64,000 bases of DNA, taken from Flavobacterium resistens. GTDB taxonomy: Bacteria; Bacteroidota; Bacteroidia; Flavobacteriales; Flavobacteriaceae. This document shows positions 51,934 to 60,175 of the stretch, in pieces. The stretch is taken from positions 62,001 to 126,000 of the forward strand of contig NZ_FXTA01000005.1 of assembly GCF_900182645.1 (NCBI RefSeq), written 5' to 3'. The notes below the pieces were generated by a model. The model did no database searches and was not told where the DNA came from. It saw only the letters and a program-made list of their open reading frames with translations. The stretch's first letter is position 1. Each line of letters opens with the position of its first letter. A program made the position numbers and the translations under genes.

Positions 51934-53829
51934 ATGCAGGAAGCACAAGAAATTCTTTTAAAATACTGGAAACACGAAAGTTTCCGACCGCTTCAAAAAG
52001 AAATTATTGAATCGGTATTAGAAGGGCAAGATACTTTTGCACTGCTACCAACCGGAGGCGGAAAATCAATTTGCTTTCAGGTTCCTGCCATGATGCGTGA
52101 AGGAATTTGTTTAGTCGTTTCACCTTTGATTGCTTTGATGAAAGATCAGGTGGCGAATCTTCAAAAAAGAGATATAAAAGCCATTGCCCTTACCGGCGGA
52201 ATTCATACTGAAGAAATTATTGATCTTCTGGACAATTGTCAATTCGGCAATTATAAATTCCTTTACCTTTCTCCAGAGCGTTTACAATCGGATTGGATTT
52301 TAGAACGCATCAAAAATCTTCCTATAAATTTAATAGCTATTGACGAAGCGCATTGTGTTTCGCAATGGGGTCACGATTTTAGACCGGCTTATTTAAAAAT
52401 CTCCGAATTAAAAAAATTCTTTCCTAAAATTCCGTTTTTGGCTTTGACTGCAACTGCAACGCCAAGAGTTGTTGAAGACATTAAAACAGAATTAGGATTA
52501 AAAGACACCAAACTTTTTCAGCAATCTTTCGAAAGAAAAAATATTGCGTACATGGTTTTTGAAGTCGAAGACAAATTGTATCGTGTTGAACAAATTTTGA
52601 AGAAAAATCCGCAGCCTTCTATTATATATGTGCGAAACAGGAAATCGTGCCTAAATATGTCGACGCAATTACAATCCTTAGGTTTCAAAGCGACTTATTA
52701 TCATGGCGGACTTTCATCTCAGGAAAAAGATAAAAACATGCAATTGTGGATGTCGGAACAAGCGCAGGTTATTGTGGCTACAAATGCTTTTGGAATGGGA
52801 ATCGACAAAGACAACGTAAAAACGGTTATTCATACACAACTTCCTGAAAACTTAGAAAATTATTATCAGGAATCTGGACGCGCGGGACGAAATGGCGAAA
52901 AAGCATTTTCGGTGCTATTATTCAATAATTCTGATGCAAACCAAACAGAACAGCAATTCATAAATGTTCTGCCAGATAAAAAATTTCTAAAAACGATGTA
53001 TGTCAAACTTTGCAGTTATTTCCAGATTGCTTATGGTGAAGGTTTAGACGATTCTTTTTCTTTTAAAATGAATCATTTTTGTCATAAATATGATTTTCCG
53101 ACTTTAAAAACCTATAATGCTTTACAGTTTTTAAATCAACAGGGAATTATTACAATGTCTCAGGAGTTTTCGGAAAAAGTTACGATGCAGTTTTTAATTG
53201 AATCCAAAGAAGTGATTCGATACATGAGCCTGAATCCGAATGATGAAGAAATTCTTTTAGCAATTTTAAGAACTTATCCGGGAGTTCATGAAATGAAAAC
53301 ACCACTTAATCTTTCACTGATTGCTAAAAAATCAAATCATACAGAAGAACAAGTAACAACACTTTTAGAAAAATTAAAAGAAAAAGATATTATTGAATAT
53401 AAATCTAAAAACAACGACGCAACTATTTTATTTAATGAAGTACGCGAAGATGATTTGACAATAAACCGAGTTTCAAAATACCTGGAAAAACAAAATAAAC
53501 TGAAACGCGATCAGCTTTCGTCTGTACTCTATTATATAAAAGAAGACAAAACGTGCAAGAATAGATTGGTTTTGGATTATTTTGGAGAAGAAACAAAATC
53601 GAATTGCGGCGTTTGCTCCTATTGCATTACACAAAAAGGAAAAATTACCGAAGCCGATTCTATTGCTGATAAAATTCTGCACTTATTAAAAGCAACTGCC
53701 TTAACTTCGCGAGAAATTCAGAGTCAAATAAAACTAGACGCTAAAGATGTGATTTTAGTTCTTCAGGAATTATTAGAAAACAATCATATCGTTATTTTAG
53801 CGAACAATAAATACACTTTAAGAACATAA
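51934..53829 (+). CDS. RecQ-type ATP-dependent DNA helicase
   Basis: A 631-residue SF2 helicase. Motifs: LPTGGGKSICFQVP (I), DEAHCVSQWGHDFRP (II and aromatic loop), ALTATATPRV (III), YHGGLSSQEKD (IV-V) and QESGRAGRNG (VI). The RecQ zinc-binding cysteines follow (CKNRLVLDYFGEETKSNCGVCSYC, about 540-563) and a winged-helix-like end; there is no HRDC domain. Bacteroidota often have more than one RecQ, so I leave the symbol empty. I use ATG 51934, two codons inside a TTG. Its stop overlaps the fmt start by one base (TAATG). Confidence 0.93.
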   Translation: MQEAQEILLKYWKHESFRPLQKEIIESVLEGQDTFALLPTGGGKSICFQVPAMMREGICLVVSPLIALMKDQVANLQKRDIKAIALTGGIHTEEIIDLLDNCQFGNYKFLYLSPERLQSDWILERIKNLPINLIAIDEAHCVSQWGHDFRPAYLKISELKKFFPKIPFLALTATATPRVVEDIKTELGLKDTKLFQQSFERKNIAYMVFEVEDKLYRVEQILKKNPQPSIIYVRNRKSCLNMSTQLQSLGFKATYYHGGLSSQEKDKNMQLWMSEQAQVIVATNAFGMGIDKDNVKTVIHTQLPENLENYYQESGRAGRNGEKAFSVLLFNNSDANQTEQQFINVLPDKKFLKTMYVKLCSYFQIAYGEGLDDSFSFKMNHFCHKYDFPTLKTYNALQFLNQQGIITMSQEFSEKVTMQFLIESKEVIRYMSLNPNDEEILLAILRTYPGVHEMKTPLNLSLIAKKSNHTEEQVTTLLEKLKEKDIIEYKSKNNDATILFNEVREDDLTINRVSKYLEKQNKLKRDQLSSVLYYIKEDKTCKNRLVLDYFGEETKSNCGVCSYCITQKGKITEADSIADKILHLLKATALTSREIQSQIKLDAKDVILVLQELLENNHIVILANNKYTLRT

Positions 53830-54776
53830 TGGAAAAATTACGAATTATATTTATGGGAACTCCGGAGTTTGCCGTTGGCATTTTGGATACCATTATCAAA
53901 AACAATTATGATGTTGTTGGCGTTATTACAGCTGCTGATAAACCAGCCGGACGCGGACAAAAAATAAAATATTCAGCCGTTAAAGAATACGCTTTAGAAA
54001 ACAACCTTACTTTATTACAGCCAACCAATTTAAAAGACGAGAGTTTTTTAGCAGAATTAAAAGCGTTGAATGCCAATTTGCAAATTGTAGTTGCTTTTAG
54101 AATGTTACCAAAAGTAGTTTGGGAAATGCCAAGTTTAGGAACTTTCAACCTTCATGCTTCTTTATTACCAAATTATCGCGGTGCGGCACCAATAAACTGG
54201 GCTATTATTAATGGAGAAACCAAAACAGGAGTTACAACTTTCTTTATTGATGATAAAATTGATACCGGAGCAATGATTTTAAATTCGGAAATTGCAATTG
54301 AGCCAACAGAAAATGCCGGGCAATTGCATGACCGTTTAATGAATTTAGGAAGCACAACTGTAATTGATACTTTGAAAGTTATTGAAAACGGAAATGTTAC
54401 CACAACAATTCAGGAAGACAATGATAAAATCAAAACAGCATACAAACTAAACAAAGAAAACTGTAAAATCGACTGGACGAAATCTGGCAACGAAATCAAT
54501 AATTTAATTCGCGGTCTAAGTCCGTATCCTGCGTCTTGGTGTTTTTTGAAAGATAAAAATGAGGAATTAAATATTAAAATTTACGATGCAAAATTAGTTT
54601 CAGAAGCTCATTCATACGAATCAGGAAAACTGATTAGCAACAAAAAAGAAATCAAAATTGCAGTAAAAGACGGCTTCATACAGCTTTTAAGCTTACAATT
54701 TCCAGGAAAAAAGAGAATGCAGGCGGTAGAAATCTTAAACGGCATCACTTTTTCTGATGACGCCAAGATGTATTAA
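53829..54776 (+). CDS. fmt: Methionyl-tRNA formyltransferase
   Basis: Formylates the initiator Met-tRNA. The 315-residue protein has the N-terminal formyltransferase domain with MGTPEFAVGIL (about 8-18), FNLHASLLPNYRGAAPINWAIINGE (catalytic Asn-His-Asp region, about 103-127) and TGVTTFFIDDKIDTG, then the C-terminal tRNA-binding domain (from about 205, IRGLSPYPASWCFL). Typical length. Translationally coupled to the upstream helicase by a one-base overlap. Confidence 0.95.
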   Translation: MEKLRIIFMGTPEFAVGILDTIIKNNYDVVGVITAADKPAGRGQKIKYSAVKEYALENNLTLLQPTNLKDESFLAELKALNANLQIVVAFRMLPKVVWEMPSLGTFNLHASLLPNYRGAAPINWAIINGETKTGVTTFFIDDKIDTGAMILNSEIAIEPTENAGQLHDRLMNLGSTTVIDTLKVIENGNVTTTIQEDNDKIKTAYKLNKENCKIDWTKSGNEINNLIRGLSPYPASWCFLKDKNEELNIKIYDAKLVSEAHSYESGKLISNKKEIKIAVKDGFIQLLSLQFPGKKRMQAVEILNGITFSDDAKMY

Positions 54777-54882
54777 GCTCAGTAAAACAGGGGTTTCTAC
54801 CTGATTTTCATCGATGAACAACCTGCTTTATGAACAAAAAAAGCAAGTTATTAACAATTATTACTAAAATTAGAGAAAACAC

Positions 54883-54912
54883 TTGCACGCAACGGATTTC
54901 CTACTAAATTTG
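54883..54912 (+). promoter_or_regulatory. Promoter of the HU gene
   Basis: TTG (54883-54885), 19-base spacer, TAAATTTG (54905-54912); leader about 40 bases. Confidence 0.78.
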
Positions 54913-54956
54913 TGTATTAACAATTTTTTTTAACCAACAATTAATAACTAATTATT

Positions 54957-55229
54957 ATGAACAAATCAGAATTAATCGATGCTATCGCTGCTGATGCAGG
55001 AATTACAAAAGCTGCGGCAAAATTAGCTTTAGAGTCATTTTTAGGAAATGTAGGAACTACTTTGAAAAAAGGAGGAAGAATTTCATTAGTAGGTTTCGGA
55101 TCTTGGTCAGTATCTGCTAGAGCTGCTAGAGACGGTAGAAATCCACAAACTGGAAAAACTATCAAAATTGCTGCTAAAAATGTAGTGAAATTCAAAGCAG
55201 GAGCTGAATTAGAAGGTGCAGTGAACTAA
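54957..55229 (+). CDS. HU family DNA-binding protein
   Basis: A 90-residue histone-like protein: MNKSELIDAIAADAGITKAAAKLALESFL, GGRISLVGFGSWSVSARAARDGRNPQTGKTIKIAAKNVVKFKAG gives the DNA-clasping arms with the conserved R-x-G-R-N-P-Q/x-T-G loop. It bends and compacts DNA. Transcribed alone from a strong promoter and closed by a terminator. Confidence 0.96.
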   Translation: MNKSELIDAIAADAGITKAAAKLALESFLGNVGTTLKKGGRISLVGFGSWSVSARAARDGRNPQTGKTIKIAAKNVVKFKAGAELEGAVN

Positions 55230-55261
55230 GTAAGAAAGTTCTCTAAACTTATAATATAATT

Positions 55262-55289
55262 GAAACCCTCCTTATGGAGGGTTTTTTTA
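55262..55289 (+). terminator. Terminator of the HU gene
   Basis: Stem AACCCTCC / GGAGGGTT with TTAT loop and T-run. Confidence 0.9.
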
Positions 55290-55357
55290 TGCGGTTTAAC
55301 GATTTTTTTTGGGTATTCTGAAATTTTATGATTAAATTTAATAAAAATTGTAGCCGT

Positions 55358-55918
55358 ATGATTTCAGAAAAATTAAAAAAAGGACACCTGCTTATTGCCG
55401 AGCCTTCAATAATTGGAGATTTATCTTTTAACAGATCGGTAATTTTATTAGCAGACCATAACAAGGAAGGATCAATTGGTTTTATCATTAATAAGCCTTT
55501 AAAATACACTATTAATGATTTAATACCGGAGATTGATGCGAACTTCAAAATATACAACGGAGGCCCTGTTGAACAGGACAATCTATATTTCATTCACAAT
55601 ATTCCTGAACTGATCCCGAATAGTGTCGAGATTTCTAATGGGATTTATTGGGGTGGTGATTTTGAATCCACGAAAGACTTAATAAACGACGGATCTATCA
55701 GTAAAAATAACATTCGTTTTTTCTTGGGCTATACAGGTTGGGATGAGAATCAGCTTGAAAATGAAATGCAGGGAAACTCCTGGATCATTGCCGATAATAA
55801 TTACAAAAACAAAATTATCGGAAAATCGACCACTCACTTTTGGAAAGAACAAATCATTGAGCTTGGTGGTGATTATCTTATTTGGTCTAACGCACCTGAA
55901 AACCCATATCTGAATTAA
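55358..55918 (+). CDS. YqgE/AlgH family protein
   Basis: A 186-residue soluble protein with the YqgE signature: KGHLLIAEPSIIGDLSFNRSVILLADH (about 7-33), GSIGFIINKPL, YNGGPVEQDNLYFIHN and FFLGYTGWDENQLENEM with the C-terminal SWIIAD. Function is not settled. The ATG at 55358 gives the standard length; an earlier in-frame ATG at 55328 would add ten residues. Its stop overlaps the convergent aminotransferase stop by 4 bases, with no terminator between. Confidence 0.88.
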   Translation: MISEKLKKGHLLIAEPSIIGDLSFNRSVILLADHNKEGSIGFIINKPLKYTINDLIPEIDANFKIYNGGPVEQDNLYFIHNIPELIPNSVEISNGIYWGGDFESTKDLINDGSISKNNIRFFLGYTGWDENQLENEMQGNSWIIADNNYKNKIIGKSTTHFWKEQIIELGGDYLIWSNAPENPYLN

Positions 55919-56751
55919 TTTTCAGATATGGATTCATTTAGCTTCTGCACTAATAAATGAGCCAGATTGCTTGTAAAATCTTTTTTTCGATATTTAGTTA
56001 TCGGTTGTATTCCCGTGATTACATTTGTCAGAAATAATTCGTCGGCTTTTTGAAGATCGAACGGTGAAATTATTTCTTCGGAAATTCCTATGCCTTCTAC
56101 TTTTTTAGCTATAGCCAAAATTTGTTTACGCATAATTCCATTCAAGCAACCTTCAGAAATTGGAGGAGTGATCAATTTCTTTCCTGTAAGCATGAATAAA
56201 TTTCCCTGAAGAGCTTCTACTACATTTTTTGTATCATTTACTAAAATGCAGTTAGCCAGACCATTTTCATGAGCAAAAATACTTCCCGTTACATTAATCA
56301 TCTTATTAGTCGTTTTAATCGACGATAATAATTGTTTAGTTACATAGAAGTCTTTATACAAATCCACTTCATATTCAGCCGTATTTACAACATACAAAGT
56401 GTTTTCAAGCGGCGTTGCATGAATTAAAAACGAAACCTCATTTGTTTTTGGCAAATATAAACCGCCATCATTTCTATAAACAGTAATTCTAGCTCTTGCT
56501 GAATTCGAAATATTTTTTTCCTGAACAAGTTTTAAAATTTGTTCTTCAAAATACTCCATAGTAAAATTCATTGGAATTTCCATTCGAACCACACGCATCG
56601 AAGCCATTAAGCGGAAATAATGATCTTCCAGAAATAAAATTTTATTGTTTAAAATCTTCACTGTTTCAAAAACGCCATCTCCGTATAAAAAGGCACGATT
56701 TTGAATTAATATATTTTCTTCCTGCGTTACGTTTCCGTTAAAATTGATCAT
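55915..56751 (-). CDS. Class IV aminotransferase family, probable aminodeoxychorismate lyase
   Basis: A 278-residue PLP enzyme of the branched-chain aminotransferase / PabC fold: NRAFLYGDGVFETVKI (about 17-32), the PLP lysine in LLSSIKTTNKMINV (probably K146), VEALQGNLFMLTGKKLITPP and SEGCLNGIMRKQIL. Length and motifs favour 4-amino-4-deoxychorismate lyase (folate), but D-amino acid or branched-chain activity cannot be excluded. A -7 box (TATATTTG, minus) at 56778-56785 and a hairpin lie directly before the start. Confidence 0.82.
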   Translation of the reverse strand: MINFNGNVTQEENILIQNRAFLYGDGVFETVKILNNKILFLEDHYFRLMASMRVVRMEIPMNFTMEYFEEQILKLVQEKNISNSARARITVYRNDGGLYLPKTNEVSFLIHATPLENTLYVVNTAEYEVDLYKDFYVTKQLLSSIKTTNKMINVTGSIFAHENGLANCILVNDTKNVVEALQGNLFMLTGKKLITPPISEGCLNGIMRKQILAIAKKVEGIGISEEIISPFDLQKADELFLTNVITGIQPITKYRKKDFTSNLAHLLVQKLNESISEN

Positions 56752-56777
56752 AAAAAAACCCTGAATTTTGTTCAGGG
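56751..56777 (-). terminator. Hairpin with T-run directly before the aminotransferase start
   Basis: Stem CCCTGAA / TTCAGGG with a five-base loop; on the minus strand it is followed by seven T and then ATG. It can end the START-like gene upstream, but it also overlaps the expected start of the aminotransferase mRNA. Confidence 0.65.
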
Positions 56778-56805
56778 CAAATATAAGGGATAAAATAGTT
56801 TTATA

Positions 56806-57198
56806 CTAAACAGAACCAATAAGATGTTTTAGGTCTGAGATTTGATTCTCCCACAATTGTTTAGCCTCTCCTACTTCTTCTTTTTCAGCAAAATCAACTA
56901 CCATTAAAGACACATCTTTAGTTAATTCGTCAACTAAAATATGAAGTTCAAAAAAATACTCCGTATCCTTACTACTTTCGTCAACCCATTTAAACTTTAC
57001 TTTTTCACCCGTTTTTTTAGATGCCAAACGCGCTTTTTCCTGTGAGTCATTCCAAATAAAGGTAAAAAATTCACCTCTTGAATTTACATTGTCTGCAAAC
57101 CATTCAGACAAACCTGAAGGCGTTGATATATATTGATACAATAATTGCGGCGAAGAATTGATCGGGAACTCGATTTCGTAACGTATTTTTGAATCCAT
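56806..57198 (-). CDS. START-like (SRPBCC) domain protein
   Basis: A 130-residue single-domain protein of the START/AHSA1 fold: IRYEIEFPINSSPQLLYQYISTPSGLSEWFADNV (about 5-38) is the conserved start, followed by a beta meander (GEFFTFIWNDSQEKARLASKKTGEKVKFKWVDE) and a C-terminal helix. It should bind a hydrophobic ligand or act on a client protein; target unknown. Transcribed alone. Confidence 0.85.
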   Translation of the reverse strand: MDSKIRYEIEFPINSSPQLLYQYISTPSGLSEWFADNVNSRGEFFTFIWNDSQEKARLASKKTGEKVKFKWVDESSKDTEYFFELHILVDELTKDVSLMVVDFAEKEEVGEAKQLWENQISDLKHLIGSV

Positions 57199-57285
57199 GT
57201 GCTGCGTTTAATTTTTTCGAAATATAAGAATATATGTCCAAAAACAATGCGTTTTTAAAAATATTTTTTTTTCTTCATTTTATGC

Positions 57286-57315
57286 TTGTATGCTTTAATA
57301 TTATTTTTATCTTTG
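57286..57315 (+). promoter_or_regulatory. Promoter of the tRNA gene
   Basis: TTG (57286-57288), 19-base spacer, TATCTTTG (57308-57315), about 37 bases before the tRNA. Confidence 0.78.
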
Positions 57316-57351
57316 CACCCGCAATGAGGAAATCATTCCACTTGTAGTCCA

Positions 57352-57425
57352 GGCGAGGTAGCTCAGTTGGTTAGAGCGCAGGATTCATAACCCTGAGGTC
57401 ACGGGTTCAACTCCCGTCCTCGCTA
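57352..57425 (+). tRNA. tRNA with CAT anticodon (elongator Met, or Ile-CAT)
   Basis: A 74-base cloverleaf: acceptor GGCGAGG / CCTCGCT with a G1-T72 wobble, D arm GCTC/GAGC, anticodon stem CAGGA / CCCTG with an A-C mismatch next to the loop TTCATAA (anticodon 57386-57388), T arm with GGTTCAA. CCA is not encoded. The three G-C pairs and the unpaired first base of initiator tRNA are absent, so this is elongator Met or lysidine-modified Ile2; the two cannot be told apart from sequence alone. Confidence 0.92.
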
Positions 57426-57430
57426 CAAAA

Positions 57431-57469
57431 GGCAAAACCCTTAAACAGCAATGTTTAGGGGTTTTTTAT
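57431..57469 (+). terminator. Terminator of the tRNA gene
   Basis: Stem AAAACCCTTAAACA / TGTTTAGGGGTTTT with a short loop and T-run. The next gene ends with a related hairpin. Confidence 0.85.
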
Positions 57470-57540
57470 TTTAATAAACTCATTATTTTACAAGGAACTT
57501 TATTAAATTAGTATCTTGCAATTAAGTAATTTACACACGT

Positions 57541-57798
57541 ATGGATATAGTTAAATTTAAAATCACATCAAAAACAATAAAAGTCGAAGTACGAAATTCG
57601 AATAATTATGTTTTTAATTTTAATACTGCTTTAGAAATCGAAAAAGCAGACAGAGATGTTTTATTAAAACTATATAATGCATTAGATCTTCTTTTTAAGA
57701 AAGAGGCTACCATCGAAAACAAAAATTACATTTCGCCAAATCAAACGAATATTCTGGATCAGATTTCTGCAGCTGACAGTTTACAGAATGAGGAATAA
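57541..57798 (+). CDS. Small protein, unknown
   Basis: I do not recognise this 85-residue, charged, soluble protein. It has an N-terminal beta pair (VKFKITSKTIKVEVRNSNNYVFNF) and a helix (ALEIEKADRDVLLKLYNALDLLF), then a disordered tail. The start is followed by normal coding composition, and a terminator lies 30 bases past the stop, which supports a real gene. Confidence 0.55.
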   Translation: MDIVKFKITSKTIKVEVRNSNNYVFNFNTALEIEKADRDVLLKLYNALDLLFKKEATIENKNYISPNQTNILDQISAADSLQNEE

Positions 57799-57827
57799 AT
57801 ACGCTATATCTACAAATAAAAAATAAA

Positions 57828-57860
57828 GCCCTTAAGCAATATGTTTAAGGGTTTTTTATT
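57828..57860 (+). terminator. Terminator after the 85-residue gene
   Basis: Stem CCCTTAA / TTAAGGG with a nine-base loop and T-run; it shares the CCCTTAA and GCAATATG-like core with the tRNA terminator. Confidence 0.8.
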
Positions 57861-58027
57861 TAAACTTGGCTTTCCTCCAATAATCACTTCACGAAAAACA
57901 AATTTCCCAGCAACATAAAAACCACTTAACCAAACAATTAAAACATAAAACTTGAAATAATTTCATAACTTAGTAAGCAGTATTTTACAAAAAATACTTT
58001 TTTATTTCTCATTAAAACTTAAATCTT

Positions 58028-59125
58028 ATGAAAATCAAACAGAAATTATCATCAGGAATGGTTTTATTAGTTTTATCATTTCTGGCTTTTGCCTGCAAAA
58101 AAAATCCGTCAACAGATTCTGAATCAACAAAAAAAGATTCAGTTGTTACAACAACAGATTCTTTATCTTCAAAAAGCGGTGACCCTGTAACTGCCGCTAA
58201 TTTTAATCGAGCAGAAACCGATTTGTATTTTAGCACTTCTGTTAAACAATCAAATGGTACTGGCACTCTTTTTCATTACAGAACTTTAATGCCCATAGAT
58301 AATCAAACTGTCATTCGTGCCAATCGCGATGTTTTATATTCGTCTGGTGTTTTCGACCTCGACGCCGGCCCTGTAACAGTTACACTGCCAAATCCAGGCA
58401 AACGATTCATGTCGATGCAGACATTCGACCAAGATCAATATTCTGAAACTTATTATGCGCCCGGAACTTTTACTTTTACCAGAGAAAAAGTCGGTACGCG
58501 TTACTTAATGTTAGGAATTCGAACCTTCATTAACCCAAATGATCCAAAAGATTTGCCAATTGTAACCGCTTTACAAAATGCAATTAAGATTGACCAAAAA
58601 GAAAAAGGAACTTTTGAAATTCCAAATTGGGATAAAGTAAGCCAAAAGAAAGTTAGGGATTCACTAATTGAAGTATCCAAAAAGCTATCGGACACAAAAG
58701 GAATGTTTGGTCCAAGAGGAAAAGTAGACGAAACACTTCATTTAATTGGAAGTGCCACCGGATGGGGAGGAAATCCTGAAAAAGATGCTCTTTATCTTTC
58801 AGTCAATCCTGCCAAAAATGATGGAAAAACTATTTATAAACTAAAAGTAAAAAATGTACCAGTTGATGGATTTTGGTCTGTGAGTGTTTATAATAAAGAA
58901 GGCTATTTTGAAAAAAATGATCTTGACGCTTATACATTGAATAACATTACTGCGAAAAAAGATGCTGACGGATCTGTAACAATACAATTTGGCGGTTGTG
59001 ACGGAAAAACACCAAATTGTATTCCAACTGTTGCTGGCTGGAATTATTGGGTAAGGCTTTATCGTCCGCATAAGGAAGTATTAAATGGTACCTGGAAATT
59101 TCCTGAAGCTCAAATTGTCAAATAA
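58028..59125 (+). CDS. DUF1254/DUF1214-type lipoprotein
   Basis: A 365-residue predicted lipoprotein (lipobox LAFAC, Cys23) with a Ser/Thr linker. The N-terminal domain (about 60-200) has the DUF1254 blocks RTLMPIDNQTVIRANRDVLYSSGVFDLDAGPVTVTLP and FMSMQTFDQDQYSETYYAPG; the C-terminal domain (about 260-365) has the DUF1214 block VPVDGFWSVSVYNKEGYF and WNYWVRLYRPHKEVLNGTW. No enzymatic activity is established for the pair. The function is not known. A terminator follows. Confidence 0.85.
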   Translation: MKIKQKLSSGMVLLVLSFLAFACKKNPSTDSESTKKDSVVTTTDSLSSKSGDPVTAANFNRAETDLYFSTSVKQSNGTGTLFHYRTLMPIDNQTVIRANRDVLYSSGVFDLDAGPVTVTLPNPGKRFMSMQTFDQDQYSETYYAPGTFTFTREKVGTRYLMLGIRTFINPNDPKDLPIVTALQNAIKIDQKEKGTFEIPNWDKVSQKKVRDSLIEVSKKLSDTKGMFGPRGKVDETLHLIGSATGWGGNPEKDALYLSVNPAKNDGKTIYKLKVKNVPVDGFWSVSVYNKEGYFEKNDLDAYTLNNITAKKDADGSVTIQFGGCDGKTPNCIPTVAGWNYWVRLYRPHKEVLNGTWKFPEAQIVK

Positions 59126-59160
59126 TATTATTCACAACATTGTTTCATTGCATTGAATAG

Positions 59161-59192
59161 AAAAGCCGCTAATTTTTTAACGGCTTTTTTTG
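59161..59192 (+). terminator. Terminator after the DUF1254-type gene
   Basis: Stem AAAAGCCG / CGGCTTTT extended by T-A pairs, with T-run. Confidence 0.85.
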
Positions 59193-59387
59193 TTCTATAG
59201 ATTATTTCGAAATAAAAAACAATCTATTTTTTGTAACATTTTCCAATATCAGCGTCAAAATATAGAATTTAATTGCGGTTCTTTGTAACTTATTACATTC
59301 GCAATTGAAATTGGTCAATTTTTGAATACAATAATATCGAAACCAATGAGTTTAGACTAGTTAAAAACTAGTTGCTATATTTTCGTT

Positions 59388-59906
59388 ATGGACAATAAAA
59401 AGTTTATTTCAAGTTTAAAAAAGGGTAATGAAGCCGCCTTCAAAGAGGTGTATTTCAATTACTACGATAAATTGATAAGCATTGCCAGACGATTTAACTC
59501 TTCTGTACTTACACCTGAGGATTTTGTTCAGGAAACTTTCATACGATTATACAACAAAAGAGAATTGCTTAACGAAGATGTTTTGTTAGACAAACAATTA
59601 TTTGTCATCTGCAAGAATATCATTCTCAATCACATTAATAGAGAAAACAAAATAATTCAGCTTGATCCTCAAGTTGACATTTTACAGGAAGAAACTGATT
59701 CAACGGTTTTTGATGAGAGAAGTGAAAAACTGCACAGTTTCATCAATCAGCTTCCAGAGCAGCAACAAAAAATATTTACGTTACACAAACTGGAAAACCT
59801 TAGCTATAAGGAGATTGCAGAAATTACGGATCTTTCTGAAAAGACCATTGCCAATCATATTTATCTTGCCAGTAAATTTATTCGAAAAAAAATCGAAAAC
59901 CATTAG
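59388..59906 (+). CDS. ECF RNA polymerase sigma factor, FecI-like
   Basis: A 172-residue ECF sigma factor: region 2 (about 10-75, AFKEVYFNYYDKLISIARRF, FVQETFIRLYNKREL) and region 4 (about 112-165, LPEQQQKIFTLHKLENLSYKEIAEITDLSEKTIANHIYLASKFI). It heads a cell-surface signalling cluster: sigma, small protein, FecR, STN receptor. Activation is expected when the receptor binds its ligand. A -7-like TATATTTT precedes the start closely. Confidence 0.92.
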   Translation: MDNKKFISSLKKGNEAAFKEVYFNYYDKLISIARRFNSSVLTPEDFVQETFIRLYNKRELLNEDVLLDKQLFVICKNIILNHINRENKIIQLDPQVDILQEETDSTVFDERSEKLHSFINQLPEQQQKIFTLHKLENLSYKEIAEITDLSEKTIANHIYLASKFIRKKIENH

Positions 59907-59953
59907 GAACTTTTTTGTTCTCGTTTGTTATATATAAAAAACAAGAACAGAAA

Positions 59954-60163
59954 ATGCATATTGAAGCATATAAAACTAATGTCAAAACAAAAAAAGACGC
60001 AAGTTTACTTGTCGCTCTTTTACAATTCGTCATTTCAGATTGTATCATAAATTTCGATAAAAAAGGTCAGGAAACCATCCTGAAAATCGAAACCAATCGT
60101 GATATTAAAGAAATGGTTTATCGTGTTTTCAGTAAACAAGGTTTTCATTGTCAAATCATTTAA
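59954..60163 (+). CDS. Small HMA-fold-like protein between sigma and FecR genes
   Basis: A 69-residue protein starting MHIEAYKTNVKTKKDASLLV. Predicted order beta-alpha-beta-beta-alpha-beta (KTNVKTK / ASLLVALLQFV / CIINFDKKGQ / TILKIETNR / IKEMVYRVFSKQ / FHCQII) resembles the heavy-metal-associated ferredoxin-like fold, but the CxxC metal motif is missing. It lies between the FecI-like and FecR-like genes (48 and 12 bases away), so it is made with them. Function unknown; a protein-contact role in the signalling unit is possible. I use ATG 59954; an upstream ATG would add 13 residues. Confidence 0.7.
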   Translation: MHIEAYKTNVKTKKDASLLVALLQFVISDCIINFDKKGQETILKIETNRDIKEMVYRVFSKQGFHCQII

Positions 60164-60175
60164 TACCCCAAAATC

